Source: a virus
DNA: 43,972 bases
Reading direction: 5' to 3' (one strand)
Virus record (IMG/VR): IMGVR_UViG_3300031227_000107
Span: 1 to 43,972 of that record
The position numbers and the translations under genes are program-made. Of the stretch, positions 23,511-34,000 are shown one piece after another (position 1 is the first letter of the stretch; each line of letters begins with the position of its first letter). The notes under the pieces were generated by a model. The model had not been told where the DNA came from and ran no database searches. It worked only from the letters and a program-made list of their open reading frames with translations.

Positions 23511-26500
23511 TATAGTTGCTAAAACAGTAAAAGCACAAAAAGCTATTGATGATTTAGTAAGAAAAGAAAAAGGGCTTAATTCCACTTTAGCAAAAACAAG
23601 TTCTGCTACTAAAAAAGCTTCTTCCTCTAGTAAAGTATTAACTACTAGATTTAGAAGTCTTTCAAAAGCTATTACTCCTTTGCGTACGGGTATTGCTGCA
23701 TTATTGGGTGCTTATGGTTTAACTAGAGTATCTAAAACTTTTTTACAAGCTGCTGCAGATGCTGAGAAGTATAGAGTAATTGCTAATACTGTCACAAGAA
23801 GCACAGAAGAAGGAGCTAGAGCATTTAGTTCTATGTCAAAGTATGCTATGCAAGTACCTTTTCAGTTTGAAGATATTATAAAAGCAGGAGTTAGACTTCT
23901 CCCTATATTAGAAAATGGTGTAGATGATATGAACAAGTGGCTTCCTGTTATTGGTGATATAGCTGCAGTTTCTGGATTGAGTATAGAGCTTGTTACTGGA
24001 CAGATGATTAAAGCTTTAAGTGGTGGTATTGGTGCAGCTAGAACGTTTAAAACTCATGGTATAGCCAATATGATGGGGTTTGAAAATGGTGTAGCTGTTA
24101 GTGCAAAGCGTACTGCTGAAAGAATGATGAATGCTTGGACTGATCCTCAAAGTGTTTTTAAAGATGCTACTCTTAATTTAGCTACTACGTGGATAGGTAC
24201 TGTGTCTATGATGCAAGATAAGTGGTTCTTTTTTAGAAATATGATTATGGATGGTGGACCTTTTCAGTTTTTAAAATCAGCATTAACAGATGTAAATAAA
24301 AGATTAATGAAAATGTTTGATTCAGGAGAATTGAAAAAGTTTACTGATAGGATTGGTAAGGTTTTAGTAGATGCTCTTAAAACTACGTTATTAGTTGGGG
24401 CTCAAGTATTAGACAGAGTTCTTGTTCCTATATTTTCAGTACTTGGGGCTGCTTATGATGGATTTATGGCACAAGACAAATGGTTACGAGAAATTGGTAT
24501 AGTTGGTGGTTTTCTTTTTGGTATTAAAGGTGCTCTTGTAGTAGCAGCAATTTCTTTAGTGTCTGGGGAATTAAAAAAAATTACAGATGAGTATGAAAGA
24601 TTTGTAAATTTAAAGGGTGGTACAGCTTTAGAAATAGATAGTGAAATTACTAAATTAAAAAATGAGCGGGCTATATTTTTAATGCAAAAAAAAGCCTTTG
24701 CTCAAAAGTATAATATAAGTGAAGAGCGTGTATTACAAAATAATTTTGGTGCAGAATTTACAGATTTTTATGGTATACAAACTCTTAATAAAAATTTAAG
24801 AGTTACTGCTGAAAAACTAGTTAGATTAAATGAAATAAAAAAGGCTGGATCAGCAGAGCAATATGATGTTAATGTGTTAGTAAAAAAAGAAATAGAGCTT
24901 TTAAAACAAAAGCAAATTTTAGCAGAAAAATATAAAGTAAGTGAAGATGAACCAGAATTAGATTTAGTAAAGGCTGGTGGATCTTTACGTAGTTTGCAAG
25001 GGTTGCTTTACTCTAATGTTGATCCTTTAGGAAAAGAACTTTCAGATTATGATAAGTGGATAGATTTAAATGGTGCTTTAGAAGAAAATACTAAAAAATT
25101 AAATGTTGCTCATATGGCGTTACAAGATAAAATACAAGGTAAAATAAAAGAAGCTATTCCTGAAAAAGATACTACGGGACTTTTTGGTGGTATCTTTGAT
25201 GCTATAACAAAACCTTTTGGTGATAAAAATTATGATAGAGTTAAAGAATGGGTAGATGGATTAGGGGATACAATACAAAAAGAGATGCCTAAACTTGAAA
25301 TGCAAAAAGACCCAGTTAACCAAAAGAAATTACGTAAATGGACAGGTGGTTTAGAAAAAGAATATTTAAAAGCTATAGCATGGCGTAAAAAAATAGTTTC
25401 TACTTTTGAAACAGCCAGAATAGGAACAATAGAAGATCCTAGAAAAAAGATAGAAGCACAACGAAAGTCAGATTTAGCTAACATTGAAATTAAGTATGCT
25501 GAAGAAATAAGATTAATAAAAGCTTATGGAAATAAGAAAGTAGAAGTAGATAGGTTTATTGCTCTTAGACGTTCAGAAGTAAATGTTGCTGCTGATAAAG
25601 CTGGTGATGTACTTATTAAAAATAAATATAATAAAGAACTAGAAATATTAAAAGCTTCTGGTGCTGAAGAAGAGGAACTTAATACCTTTTTTAAAGATAA
25701 ACGTTCAGAAATGGGTACTGAAGCTTATAAAGAAATAGAAAGACAACGAGAAGAAGATTTACTTAATATTAAATCTAAATATGCTGAAGAAATAGAATTA
25801 TTAAAAAAGCATGGGGATGATAAATTAAGTGTAAGTAAGTTTATTGAAAATAAAGGATTACAAATAAATGTAGAAGCTAGAAAGAAAATTCAAGCAGTAG
25901 ATATAAAAGATTTAGAAGCAAGAAAAAGAATAATGAAAGCTACAGAAGAAGCTAGAATAGGTGCCATAACTGATCCTAGAGAAAGAATGCTTGCTCAACA
26001 TCAATCAGAACTAGCTATGATAGAAATTCGTTATGCTAAAGAAATAGAGTTAATGCGTGAATATGGGTATGAAAAAATAAAAATTGAAAAATTTATTAAT
26101 GATAAAAAAGATCAATTAGATGAAAACTATAGAAGAAGTCAGCAAGCAGAAAGCCTGTCTAATCTTGGATTAATACAGTCACAAATGGGGGAATTTAGTA
26201 GTTTCTTTCAGGAGATGTCTCAAGCTAATATTAAAGCTGCTAAAAAATGGTTTAAAGTATATAAAGCATTATCTTTTGCTGAATCATTAATATCTACTTA
26301 TTCTGCTTATACTAAAGCTTTGAATTCAACTCTTCCAGTTGGAGTAAGAAACATATATGCAGGTTCTATTTTAGCTTTAGGTATGGCTAAAGCAGGAATG
26401 ATAGCTTCACAGCAACCACCTTCCTTTGATACAGGTGGGATATCAACTACTCCAGGTATGTACTACGCAGGTGTTAAGGAAGCTCATATACCTCTTCAGG

Positions 26501-26709
26501 GGGGTAATATTCCTGTAAACATAAAAGGCAATACTGGAAATACTATAAATATTAATATGGATGGGGCTACATTCTTAGATCAAGAGACTATGAGACAAAG
26601 TATGACAGTTATTGCTGCTCAAGTAACTAGACAATTAGCTCCTGAAGCAGTGGTAAGTGATTATTTTAATGATGGGCAAACAAGAGAAGTTTTTTATGGG
26701 AGAGAATAA
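23488..26709 (+). CDS. Tape measure protein
   Basis: The product has 1073 residues and is the second longest in the window. It starts with AVQYDIVAKTVKAQKAIDDL and a long helical region. Hydrophobic stretches follow (about 60-78 ITPLRTGIAALLGAYGL; about 335-360 IGGFLFGIKGALVVAAISLVSG type). Then come repeated charged coils from about residue 630 to 870, and a helical C-terminal region (about 925-970) ending in a beta segment. Using the usual 0.15 nm per residue, the tail would be roughly 160 nm. GAAGGAG precedes the ATG. It abuts the next gene with a one-base overlap. Confidence 0.86.
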   Translation: MALAVQYDIVAKTVKAQKAIDDLVRKEKGLNSTLAKTSSATKKASSSSKVLTTRFRSLSKAITPLRTGIAALLGAYGLTRVSKTFLQAAADAEKYRVIANTVTRSTEEGARAFSSMSKYAMQVPFQFEDIIKAGVRLLPILENGVDDMNKWLPVIGDIAAVSGLSIELVTGQMIKALSGGIGAARTFKTHGIANMMGFENGVAVSAKRTAERMMNAWTDPQSVFKDATLNLATTWIGTVSMMQDKWFFFRNMIMDGGPFQFLKSALTDVNKRLMKMFDSGELKKFTDRIGKVLVDALKTTLLVGAQVLDRVLVPIFSVLGAAYDGFMAQDKWLREIGIVGGFLFGIKGALVVAAISLVSGELKKITDEYERFVNLKGGTALEIDSEITKLKNERAIFLMQKKAFAQKYNISEERVLQNNFGAEFTDFYGIQTLNKNLRVTAEKLVRLNEIKKAGSAEQYDVNVLVKKEIELLKQKQILAEKYKVSEDEPELDLVKAGGSLRSLQGLLYSNVDPLGKELSDYDKWIDLNGALEENTKKLNVAHMALQDKIQGKIKEAIPEKDTTGLFGGIFDAITKPFGDKNYDRVKEWVDGLGDTIQKEMPKLEMQKDPVNQKKLRKWTGGLEKEYLKAIAWRKKIVSTFETARIGTIEDPRKKIEAQRKSDLANIEIKYAEEIRLIKAYGNKKVEVDRFIALRRSEVNVAADKAGDVLIKNKYNKELEILKASGAEEEELNTFFKDKRSEMGTEAYKEIERQREEDLLNIKSKYAEEIELLKKHGDDKLSVSKFIENKGLQINVEARKKIQAVDIKDLEARKRIMKATEEARIGAITDPRERMLAQHQSELAMIEIRYAKEIELMREYGYEKIKIEKFINDKKDQLDENYRRSQQAESLSNLGLIQSQMGEFSSFFQEMSQANIKAAKKWFKVYKALSFAESLISTYSAYTKALNSTLPVGVRNIYAGSILALGMAKAGMIASQQPPSFDTGGISTTPGMYYAGVKEAHIPLQGGNIPVNIKGNTGNTININMDGATFLDQETMRQSMTVIAAQVTRQLAPEAVVSDYFNDGQTREVFYGRE
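25414..26130 (+). repeat. Degenerate coiled-coil repeats within the tape measure
   Basis: The encoded protein repeats a block of about 55-85 residues: ARIGTIEDPRKK...LANIEIKYAEEIRLIKAYG, a middle copy with LLNIKSKYAEEIELLKKHG, and ARIGAITDPRER...LAMIEIRYAKEIELMREYG. Each ends in a K-x-x-V/I-x-x-FI segment. Tape measures often lengthen by such internal duplication. Boundaries are approximate. Confidence 0.55.
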
Positions 26710-27092
26710 TGGCAGCAGATGATTTTACATTACTTCCAACATGGGTTAAGCCCCCACAACCGCCTAAGTATGTAAATATTATAACAAAAACAGAAACAGG
26801 TAAAAAAGATTATACAAACCTTTCTTCTGATCCTGAAGAGATATATACTTTAGAATTTCAAGGACTTTCTGATGCTAATACTAAAATAGTACGAGATCAT
26901 TATAAAGCTAGGTATGGGGGATATGATGACTTTGCTTGGAAGAATGCTTATATTCCAGATTATATCATTGCTTTATTGGGATTAACAACAAATGATCTTA
27001 CAGGAAGATGGGTAGATAATTCTTTAAAAATAACACCTAATTCTAAATATTATGATGTTACTATTCAGTTTATTAAAAATCAAGTAACGTAG
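26709..27092 (+). CDS. Minor tail protein (tail-tip, gpM-like position)
   Basis: The product has 127 residues that begin with a proline-rich stretch (LLPTWVKPPQPPKYVNI) and end with a beta-rich domain (DNSLKITPNSKYYDVTIQFI). The KIVRDHYKARYGGYDDFAW block matches minor tail proteins encoded right after tape measures in lambda-like tails, where gpM lies. It probably caps the tape measure at the tail tip. It starts on the tape measure's last base. Confidence 0.62.
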   Translation: MAADDFTLLPTWVKPPQPPKYVNIITKTETGKKDYTNLSSDPEEIYTLEFQGLSDANTKIVRDHYKARYGGYDDFAWKNAYIPDYIIALLGLTTNDLTGRWVDNSLKITPNSKYYDVTIQFIKNQVT

Positions 27093-27100
27093 AGGGTAAG

Positions 27101-28042
27101 ATGGCTAAAGATTTATCAGCAGCAATGATAGCACAAATAGATGCTTCAGGTAGAAGACCTATTTTACTATATACTTTAACACTAGATGGGTTAACTGTTA
27201 GATATGCTGGATACAGTTATGATATTGTTTACAATGGTGAAACATATACTGCTAAAACTATAGAATATAGTGGTGGAACAATATCAAAAGGTAAACCTCT
27301 TCGTAAAGTATCTTTAACTTTTGATAATACTGCTGGAGATATGAGCTCTTTTATATCTTCTTATGTATTTACAAAGAAAGCACTAACTATTAGTAGAATA
27401 TTTTTAAATATTGATGATAGTGTTATTGATGGGGCAACAAACTACATAGAATTATTTAAAGGAGAAATGAATACTCCTGGTAAAGTTACTAATAAAAATG
27501 TAGTTATTACTGCTCGTCTTGGAAAAGATCTATCAAGAAAATTAAATAAAAGAAAACATCTTAAATATTGTCAATGGACATTTGGAAGTAAGGAATGTAA
27601 TTTTTTAGGTTACGCAGATTTAACTAGTGCTAGTATAACAAAAAGTGGTACTGCTACAGGAGGTACTAATACTACACTAATAGATACAGGAAAATTAGAT
27701 CAGGCAGATAACTATTGGAATTATGGTCCTGTACAAATAACAAAAGATACTGTAGTATATACTAGAAGGGTAGAGGACTCAGACCAATCTTCTAAAGAGC
27801 TTACTTTAGACATTGCTGTTCCTTTTACAATAGATGGCACATGTACTTATCAGGTATGGAAAGGTTGTCCTAAAACATGGGATGCCTGTACAGGTGCTGA
27901 ACCTTGGGGACCATCGGGAGATAACTCTTATCAATTCGGTGGATTTATTTTTAATGTAGATAGATCAGGATCATACTATTCTACTTTATATTCTAGAAGA
28001 AATAGAAAATTTAATAGTTCACGAAGAGGAACTAGAAAGTAA
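27101..28042 (+). CDS. Tail-tip protein, lambda gpL-like with probable Fe-S cysteines
   Basis: The product has 313 residues. The N-terminal 145 are beta-rich (LYTLTLDGLTVRYAG, KVSLTFDNTAGD). The C-terminal part carries C157-x8-C166 (CQWTFGSKEC) and C256-x6-C263 (CPKTWDAC), then NSYQFGGF. From established knowledge, lambda gpL binds a 4Fe-4S cluster through four cysteines with x8 and x6 spacings. The same two pairs are seen here, with a longer insertion (about 90 residues) between them. DUF2163/BR0599-type tail proteins share this end. It would sit between the tail tube and the hub encoded next. Confidence 0.72.
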   Translation: MAKDLSAAMIAQIDASGRRPILLYTLTLDGLTVRYAGYSYDIVYNGETYTAKTIEYSGGTISKGKPLRKVSLTFDNTAGDMSSFISSYVFTKKALTISRIFLNIDDSVIDGATNYIELFKGEMNTPGKVTNKNVVITARLGKDLSRKLNKRKHLKYCQWTFGSKECNFLGYADLTSASITKSGTATGGTNTTLIDTGKLDQADNYWNYGPVQITKDTVVYTRRVEDSDQSSKELTLDIAVPFTIDGTCTYQVWKGCPKTWDACTGAEPWGPSGDNSYQFGGFIFNVDRSGSYYSTLYSRRNRKFNSSRRGTRK

Positions 28043-28056
28043 TATAAGGATCAATA

Positions 28057-31000
28057 ATGGCAGGAGCAAAATCAAGTAACTTATTTTATACACCAGATAA
28101 AGTCGGTAGTTGGGGTTTAGCCTTATTTGGAGCTGTTATAGGCTTCTTTACAGGTGGTTTTTTTGGTGCAGCAACTGGATTTACTATTGGTTGGAATATT
28201 CCTAATTTAATGGATTCAACTTTTAATAACTCAGATAACTACGATGATAAAAATACACTAGATACTAATGCTGTTCTTGCGACATGCTATGGTCAGGTTA
28301 GGCGTACTGGTAATATTATGCGAGTATATAATTCTGATACTGATGCTTATTTAAAAGTTGCTGTAAGCATTGCTAAAGGAGCAATAAATTCTTATGAAAG
28401 TGTATACATTAATGATATTGCTTGGGCTGATTTAGAAAGTGGAACATATGCGAAAACAGAATACTTAGGTGGTTGGGGGCAAGTACCTGATGATGCTAGA
28501 TGGGCATTCGATGGGCATGTTTCAGCATATAAAGGTGTTGCTTATATATCTTACTTTTTAGAAAATACTGGTACTGTAGGAGCCTCTCCTCATCTATCTT
28601 GTATTATTAAAGGAAAAAATTGTTTAGTTATAGGTGCTACTTCTTTAACTGATGCTGGTACATATAAATGGACTAATTCTGGTGCAGGAACAGATGAATA
28701 TATATGTGAAGCTCTTGCAGGGGGTGATCCCGGATTAAACTCAGGTCCTTTATATAATGGAAGTGGTGTATTAGGTAATAATTTACCATATACAGAAGGT
28801 GTTATAGGTTCTTTAGCAGTAGGGCAGTGGGCATGGGGAGTATATGATCCTGGTGGTCTAGATCCTCCTTTTAATACAATACATATTAGGCTTCCAGATG
28901 GTACAGATCCTGATACTAAAGCTACTGATTATTTACAAAAAACTAAATTTTCAAGAAACAGTGCTGTAGTACTTCATGATTTTCAAGTTACTGAAGAAAG
29001 TGTACCTTTAGCAGATATAGATTTAACTTCATTTCAGGCTTTAGAAACATATTGTGATGTAGTTCCTGCAGGAGGGAGTGTACCAAGATATAGATGTGAT
29101 GTTGTTTTTGATAATGACATTGCTTTGTCTGATGCTAAAAAATTAATTTGGGCTTCTTTTCATGGAATGAGTTTTTATGATCAAGGAAAATTAAAAGTTG
29201 TATGGGACCAAGCAAACGCAACAACTTCTCATGCTTTTACAATGAATACCATTGTTGAAAATTCTTTCTCATGGAAACAAACTGAAAAAATAAATTCTGT
29301 TACTATTACATATTTAGATTCAGCTAATGAATACAAAGAAGATTATATTAGTGTAAAAGATCAAATAGATATTACAGATAATTATGAATCCCCCTATGAA
29401 GAAGTTGATTTATTTATTACAGATAAAGAAATAGCACAGCGTAGAGCTAGATTTATATTTGATAATTTTAAATACAAAGATTACACATGCATGCTAACAG
29501 GATTACCAAATTCTCAAGATTTAGAAATTTCAGATAAAGTAACTATAACTCATTCAGGACCAGGATGGACTGCTAAAGAATTTATAGTTGTTGATAAAGC
29601 AGAAGATTTTATTGGTAGACCTTCTTTTGTTTTTGAAGCATATTATGGAGGAATTTATGGTGATTTATCAGTAGCAGACCAAGTAGCATATTACTCTGAT
29701 CTCCCTAATCCAAATGCTCCTATGGACCCTTGTACTAATTTAGCATTAGTAGAAAATGGGTATATTAATGAAACTGGAAAGTACACTCCTTCTGTATTAT
29801 TAACATTTGATAAACCTCTAAATAGAACATTTTGGCATCATGCAGATTTGGAATTAAAAACAGAAAATGGTGCAGACCCACATGGATATGAACTTGTAGG
29901 TCAGGATGCTTCTGGTTTAGGATACTCTATTTCAGGAACTACAGGGCACCAGTTTAAAGTTGGAGAAACAGTCACTGTAAGAGTAAATTCAGTTAATCAG
30001 TTGGGTGTAAAACAAACAGACGATAATGCAGCAACTAGAGCTCTTAAAATAGTAGGGGCTACATTAAGTGATATTCCTGCTCCTAGACATTTAAGAGTCG
30101 TTGGAGCACCTAAAAGTAACTCATATGAGTGGAATGGTGTAGCTTTTACTATGACATGGACACAACCATCTTCTACAGGTGGGCTCAATAGAGAACACTT
30201 TTCTCAAGAATTATTGGGTTTTGGTGGAATGCTAGATTCAACAACTAAAGGGTGGTTAGCAGAAATATGGGTTGATGGTGTTAAAAAGTATACTTCTGAA
30301 TTACTTATGTACACAGGATTTCCCTATACTGTATGTGTGGATAATCCTGATGATCCACAAGCTGTTTATTTTAATGGTGTAGGACAAGCTTTACGAGAAA
30401 CAAATGGTACATTTACCTTTAAAGTAGCTACAGTAGATTGGTTTAATAGGATATCTGATTATACAGAAGCTGAGTTTACACATGAAACTCCTGCTATGGC
30501 TACCCCTTCGGGTACTCAAGATACTACAGGTCTTACCTTTGATTGGGATGATGACTATGATAGATCCATTAGAGGGTACAGTGTATCTACATATACAGAT
30601 TCAGGAAGAACTGCACTTTTAGTTAATGATACTTGTAGAGATACTAGATACTTTCTTAGTAGAAGTAGAATATGGAATTTAGCTAGTGGAAGCAATCCTA
30701 GTCCTTTATACATGACATTTTACAAGTTTAATATATTTGGACAACACTCAGCAGACGTAGAAGTGGAATCTGGATTAATTAGTGTTGTAGCCCCTCCTCC
30801 AATGCATGTACCTTTACCTACTATTAGTGGATTAGAAATAAAATGGGATACAGATAATAATCCAGATGTAACAGGATATAATATATATATTGACACTACT
30901 TCTCCACCTACAACATTTAGATCATTTACTAATGGTAATACATATACTTATTTTGGTTTACCTAATACATTATATTATACAAAAGTTACTGCTGTTACCC

Positions 31001-34000
31001 CTTATGGAGAAACAGCACTAGGAAGTGCTTCAGCAGAAAGTGGAACTACTTTATCTATAACTCCAGGTTACTTTGATTTAGATACTCCTATATTGACTGG
31101 TATAACATGGACAAGTGATGCTACAGATATTAGTTGGTCAAGCGGAACATTAGTTTATGAAGGGGTTAGTTATTCAATTACTGCTGATAGTGGAACTGGT
31201 AGTAATCCTTATGTATATTGGAATAAAAACTCTGCACCTACTACATTTACAAGTAGTGCTACAAGACCTACTTTAGGTGATGATATATGGGTTATGGCAT
31301 TTTATAATGTTTCAGCAGATGAAATCTATCCTGCAGAAGCACATAAATTAATGCACGCAGGACTTATACAAGCTAATAGTATTACTGCAGGGGAAATTAC
31401 AGCAGGAACTATAACTGGTACTGAAATAAGTGCTTCTGCACGTATAGTAGCAGGAACAGGAAATAACATAGGTGTTCTTGATGGTGCTGATGCAACATAT
31501 CGTATATACGCTGGCCATGATACTCCCGGATCAGCTCCCTTTAGGGTTACACAGGCTGGTGCATTAACAGCAACATCTGCTACAATTACGGGTAGTATAA
31601 CATCCACTTCAGGAGCCATAGGAGGCTGGACAATAGGGGCTACCACCCTTACTGGTGGAAATTTAACTCTTGATTCAGGTAACACAAAAATAACTGCTGG
31701 TACTGGTGACGATATTATAGCAATTGATGCAGTAGACGCTACGTACCGCCTTGCTATAGGAGATGCTGTATATGCAGATGCTCCCTTTAGCGTGGCTAAA
31801 ACAGGGGCTCTAGTAGCCACAAATGCCACTATTACAGGAAGTCTTACAGCAACCACTGGTGCTATTGGTGGATGGACTGTTGGAGCTACTACTTTAACAG
31901 GTGGAGATCTTACACTCGATTCTGGTAATACTAAGATTACAGCAGGAACTGGTGATGATATAATTGCTATTGATGCTGCAGATGCTACTTATAGATTAGC
32001 AATTGGAGATGCTGTATATGCTGATGCACCTTTTAGTGTTAGTAAAGCTGGTGTACTTGTAGCTTCTTCAGCGACCATTACAGGTACTATTAACGCTACT
32101 GCAGGAGCTTTTACAGGAGCTCTTACATTAGGTGATGGAGCAACTACTTCTGGTACTCTTACAATGAGCCTAGCTGCTGGACAAGGTGATGTATTTATTG
32201 CAAGCGGAAAAACTGATTTTACTAACACAGATGCTGGATTTATTCTTGGTATAGATGATAGTGATTCTGATACATCTAAATTTTATATAGGAGATTCTTC
32301 TTCTTATCTTAATTGGACCGGATCTGCATTTAATTTACATGGATGTTCTTTAGATGTTAGTTCAATAACTGCTCTTACTTCTGGTTCTGAAATAGGTATA
32401 CAGGGATGGCAATATGATGGTGCTTTTTCAGCTACAGATAATGATACAGTAGCATGGGCTTCTGGTACACTTACATTGATGAACGATGTGGTGTACCACA
32501 TTACAGGAGCTAATACAGGCGATATAGCGGCATTAACATATATTTATTTAGATATAGCAACGTCAACAACCCTATTTCAAACGTCTACTACTGCTGGTGA
32601 TGCTGTAGGTACAGGCAAAATACTAGTGGCTGTAGCTACAAATGTAGCTGCTGGAAAAGAAGCTACATACCAAGTTTTTGGTGGGATTGGTGGACAGAAT
32701 GTATTAATAGGTACGGATAATATAACAGCAGCTTCTGTAACAACAGATGAAATTGCTGCTACTACTATTGTAGCAGGTAATATAGCTGCAAATACTATTA
32801 CTGCAAATGAGATAGCTGCAGCAACAATAACAACTACAGAGATTGCAGCAGATACTATAGTTGCTGGAAATATAGCTGCAACAACTATAACCTCTGCTGA
32901 AATGGTTGTGGGGACTTTAGTTGGAACAGAACTAGCAGCAACAGCTAAAATCACAGCAGGTACAGGTACTGATGTGGCTGTTTTAGATGGGGATGATGCA
33001 ACATACCGTATATACGCTGGAGATGCTGTCCCTGCTGATGCTCCTTTTAGTGTTACTAAAGCAGGAGCATTAGTTGCTACTTCTGCTACTATTACAGGCA
33101 CTATTACTTCTGTGGCAGGGACAGGACAAAGAACAGTAATAGATGCTACTACTTTTAAATGGTTTAATGTTGATAATGATGAGGTAATAAATATTGATGC
33201 TAATATTTATGGTGCTATTCCTGGAATAAAAATAACTAATGGGATACTTTCAAATTATGAAGATAATGATAATTTTACTTATATAAACCCAGGAAATATA
33301 TTACAAACAAGCACAGATACAGCATATGCAATTTCTGCTATATGTGCATATAATGCTGCAGTTGATACCACAGCAATAAAAGGATTATACCAAGTAGCTG
33401 TAGATTCTACAGATGGTGCTGAAAGAGTTGGCGTTTTAGGAAATGCCCAAATAACAATTAGTGCAGCTAATGATAGTACTCTAATAGGTGTAAAAGGAAC
33501 GGTTTCTTCTAGTTCAGCAGGGGCTACATTATACTCTGGATATTTTGAGGGAGGTGATTTTTTTGTTACTTTAGGTGATGCTGCAGGTACTAATAAGATT
33601 AGTATTAATGATAGTGCAGATGCAGGAATATTCACAGTTAACTCTAATGGAAGAATATCTTCTGATAGTGGAAACACATATATACTATTAGGTGACAATG
33701 CCGGTGTAGATGCTTTCATAATAGAAGATAGTGATGCTGCAGAAGTATTTTCGGTTAATTCAGATGGAGCTACTACTTTTACTGGAGCTGTATCGCTTAC
33801 TGATGATGCTATTGTTACTAAAAGTTTATGGTTAAATGTTACTGGATTAAAAGCACCTGGGACAAAACCTGCAACACTAATAGATTATGGTATAGGAGAT
33901 GCATGGGAATTTTCTGATAGTACAGATGATACATTAGTTAGTAGGATAAAATTACCTGATGATATGGATAAGAGTGTTGGCATGACAATATTAATAGGGT

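Noticed and set aside
31326-33101. Long open frames on the minus strand opposite the tail fibre (about 175 codons each)
   Set aside because: They are Val/Ala/Pro-rich mirror images of the GCT/ACT-rich repeats of the plus-strand gene, have no fitting ribosome site and resemble no protein family.
31440-33110. Repeat array as possible CRISPR
   Set aside because: Repeats are coding, over 200 bases long, diverged in DNA and lie inside one continuous reading frame.
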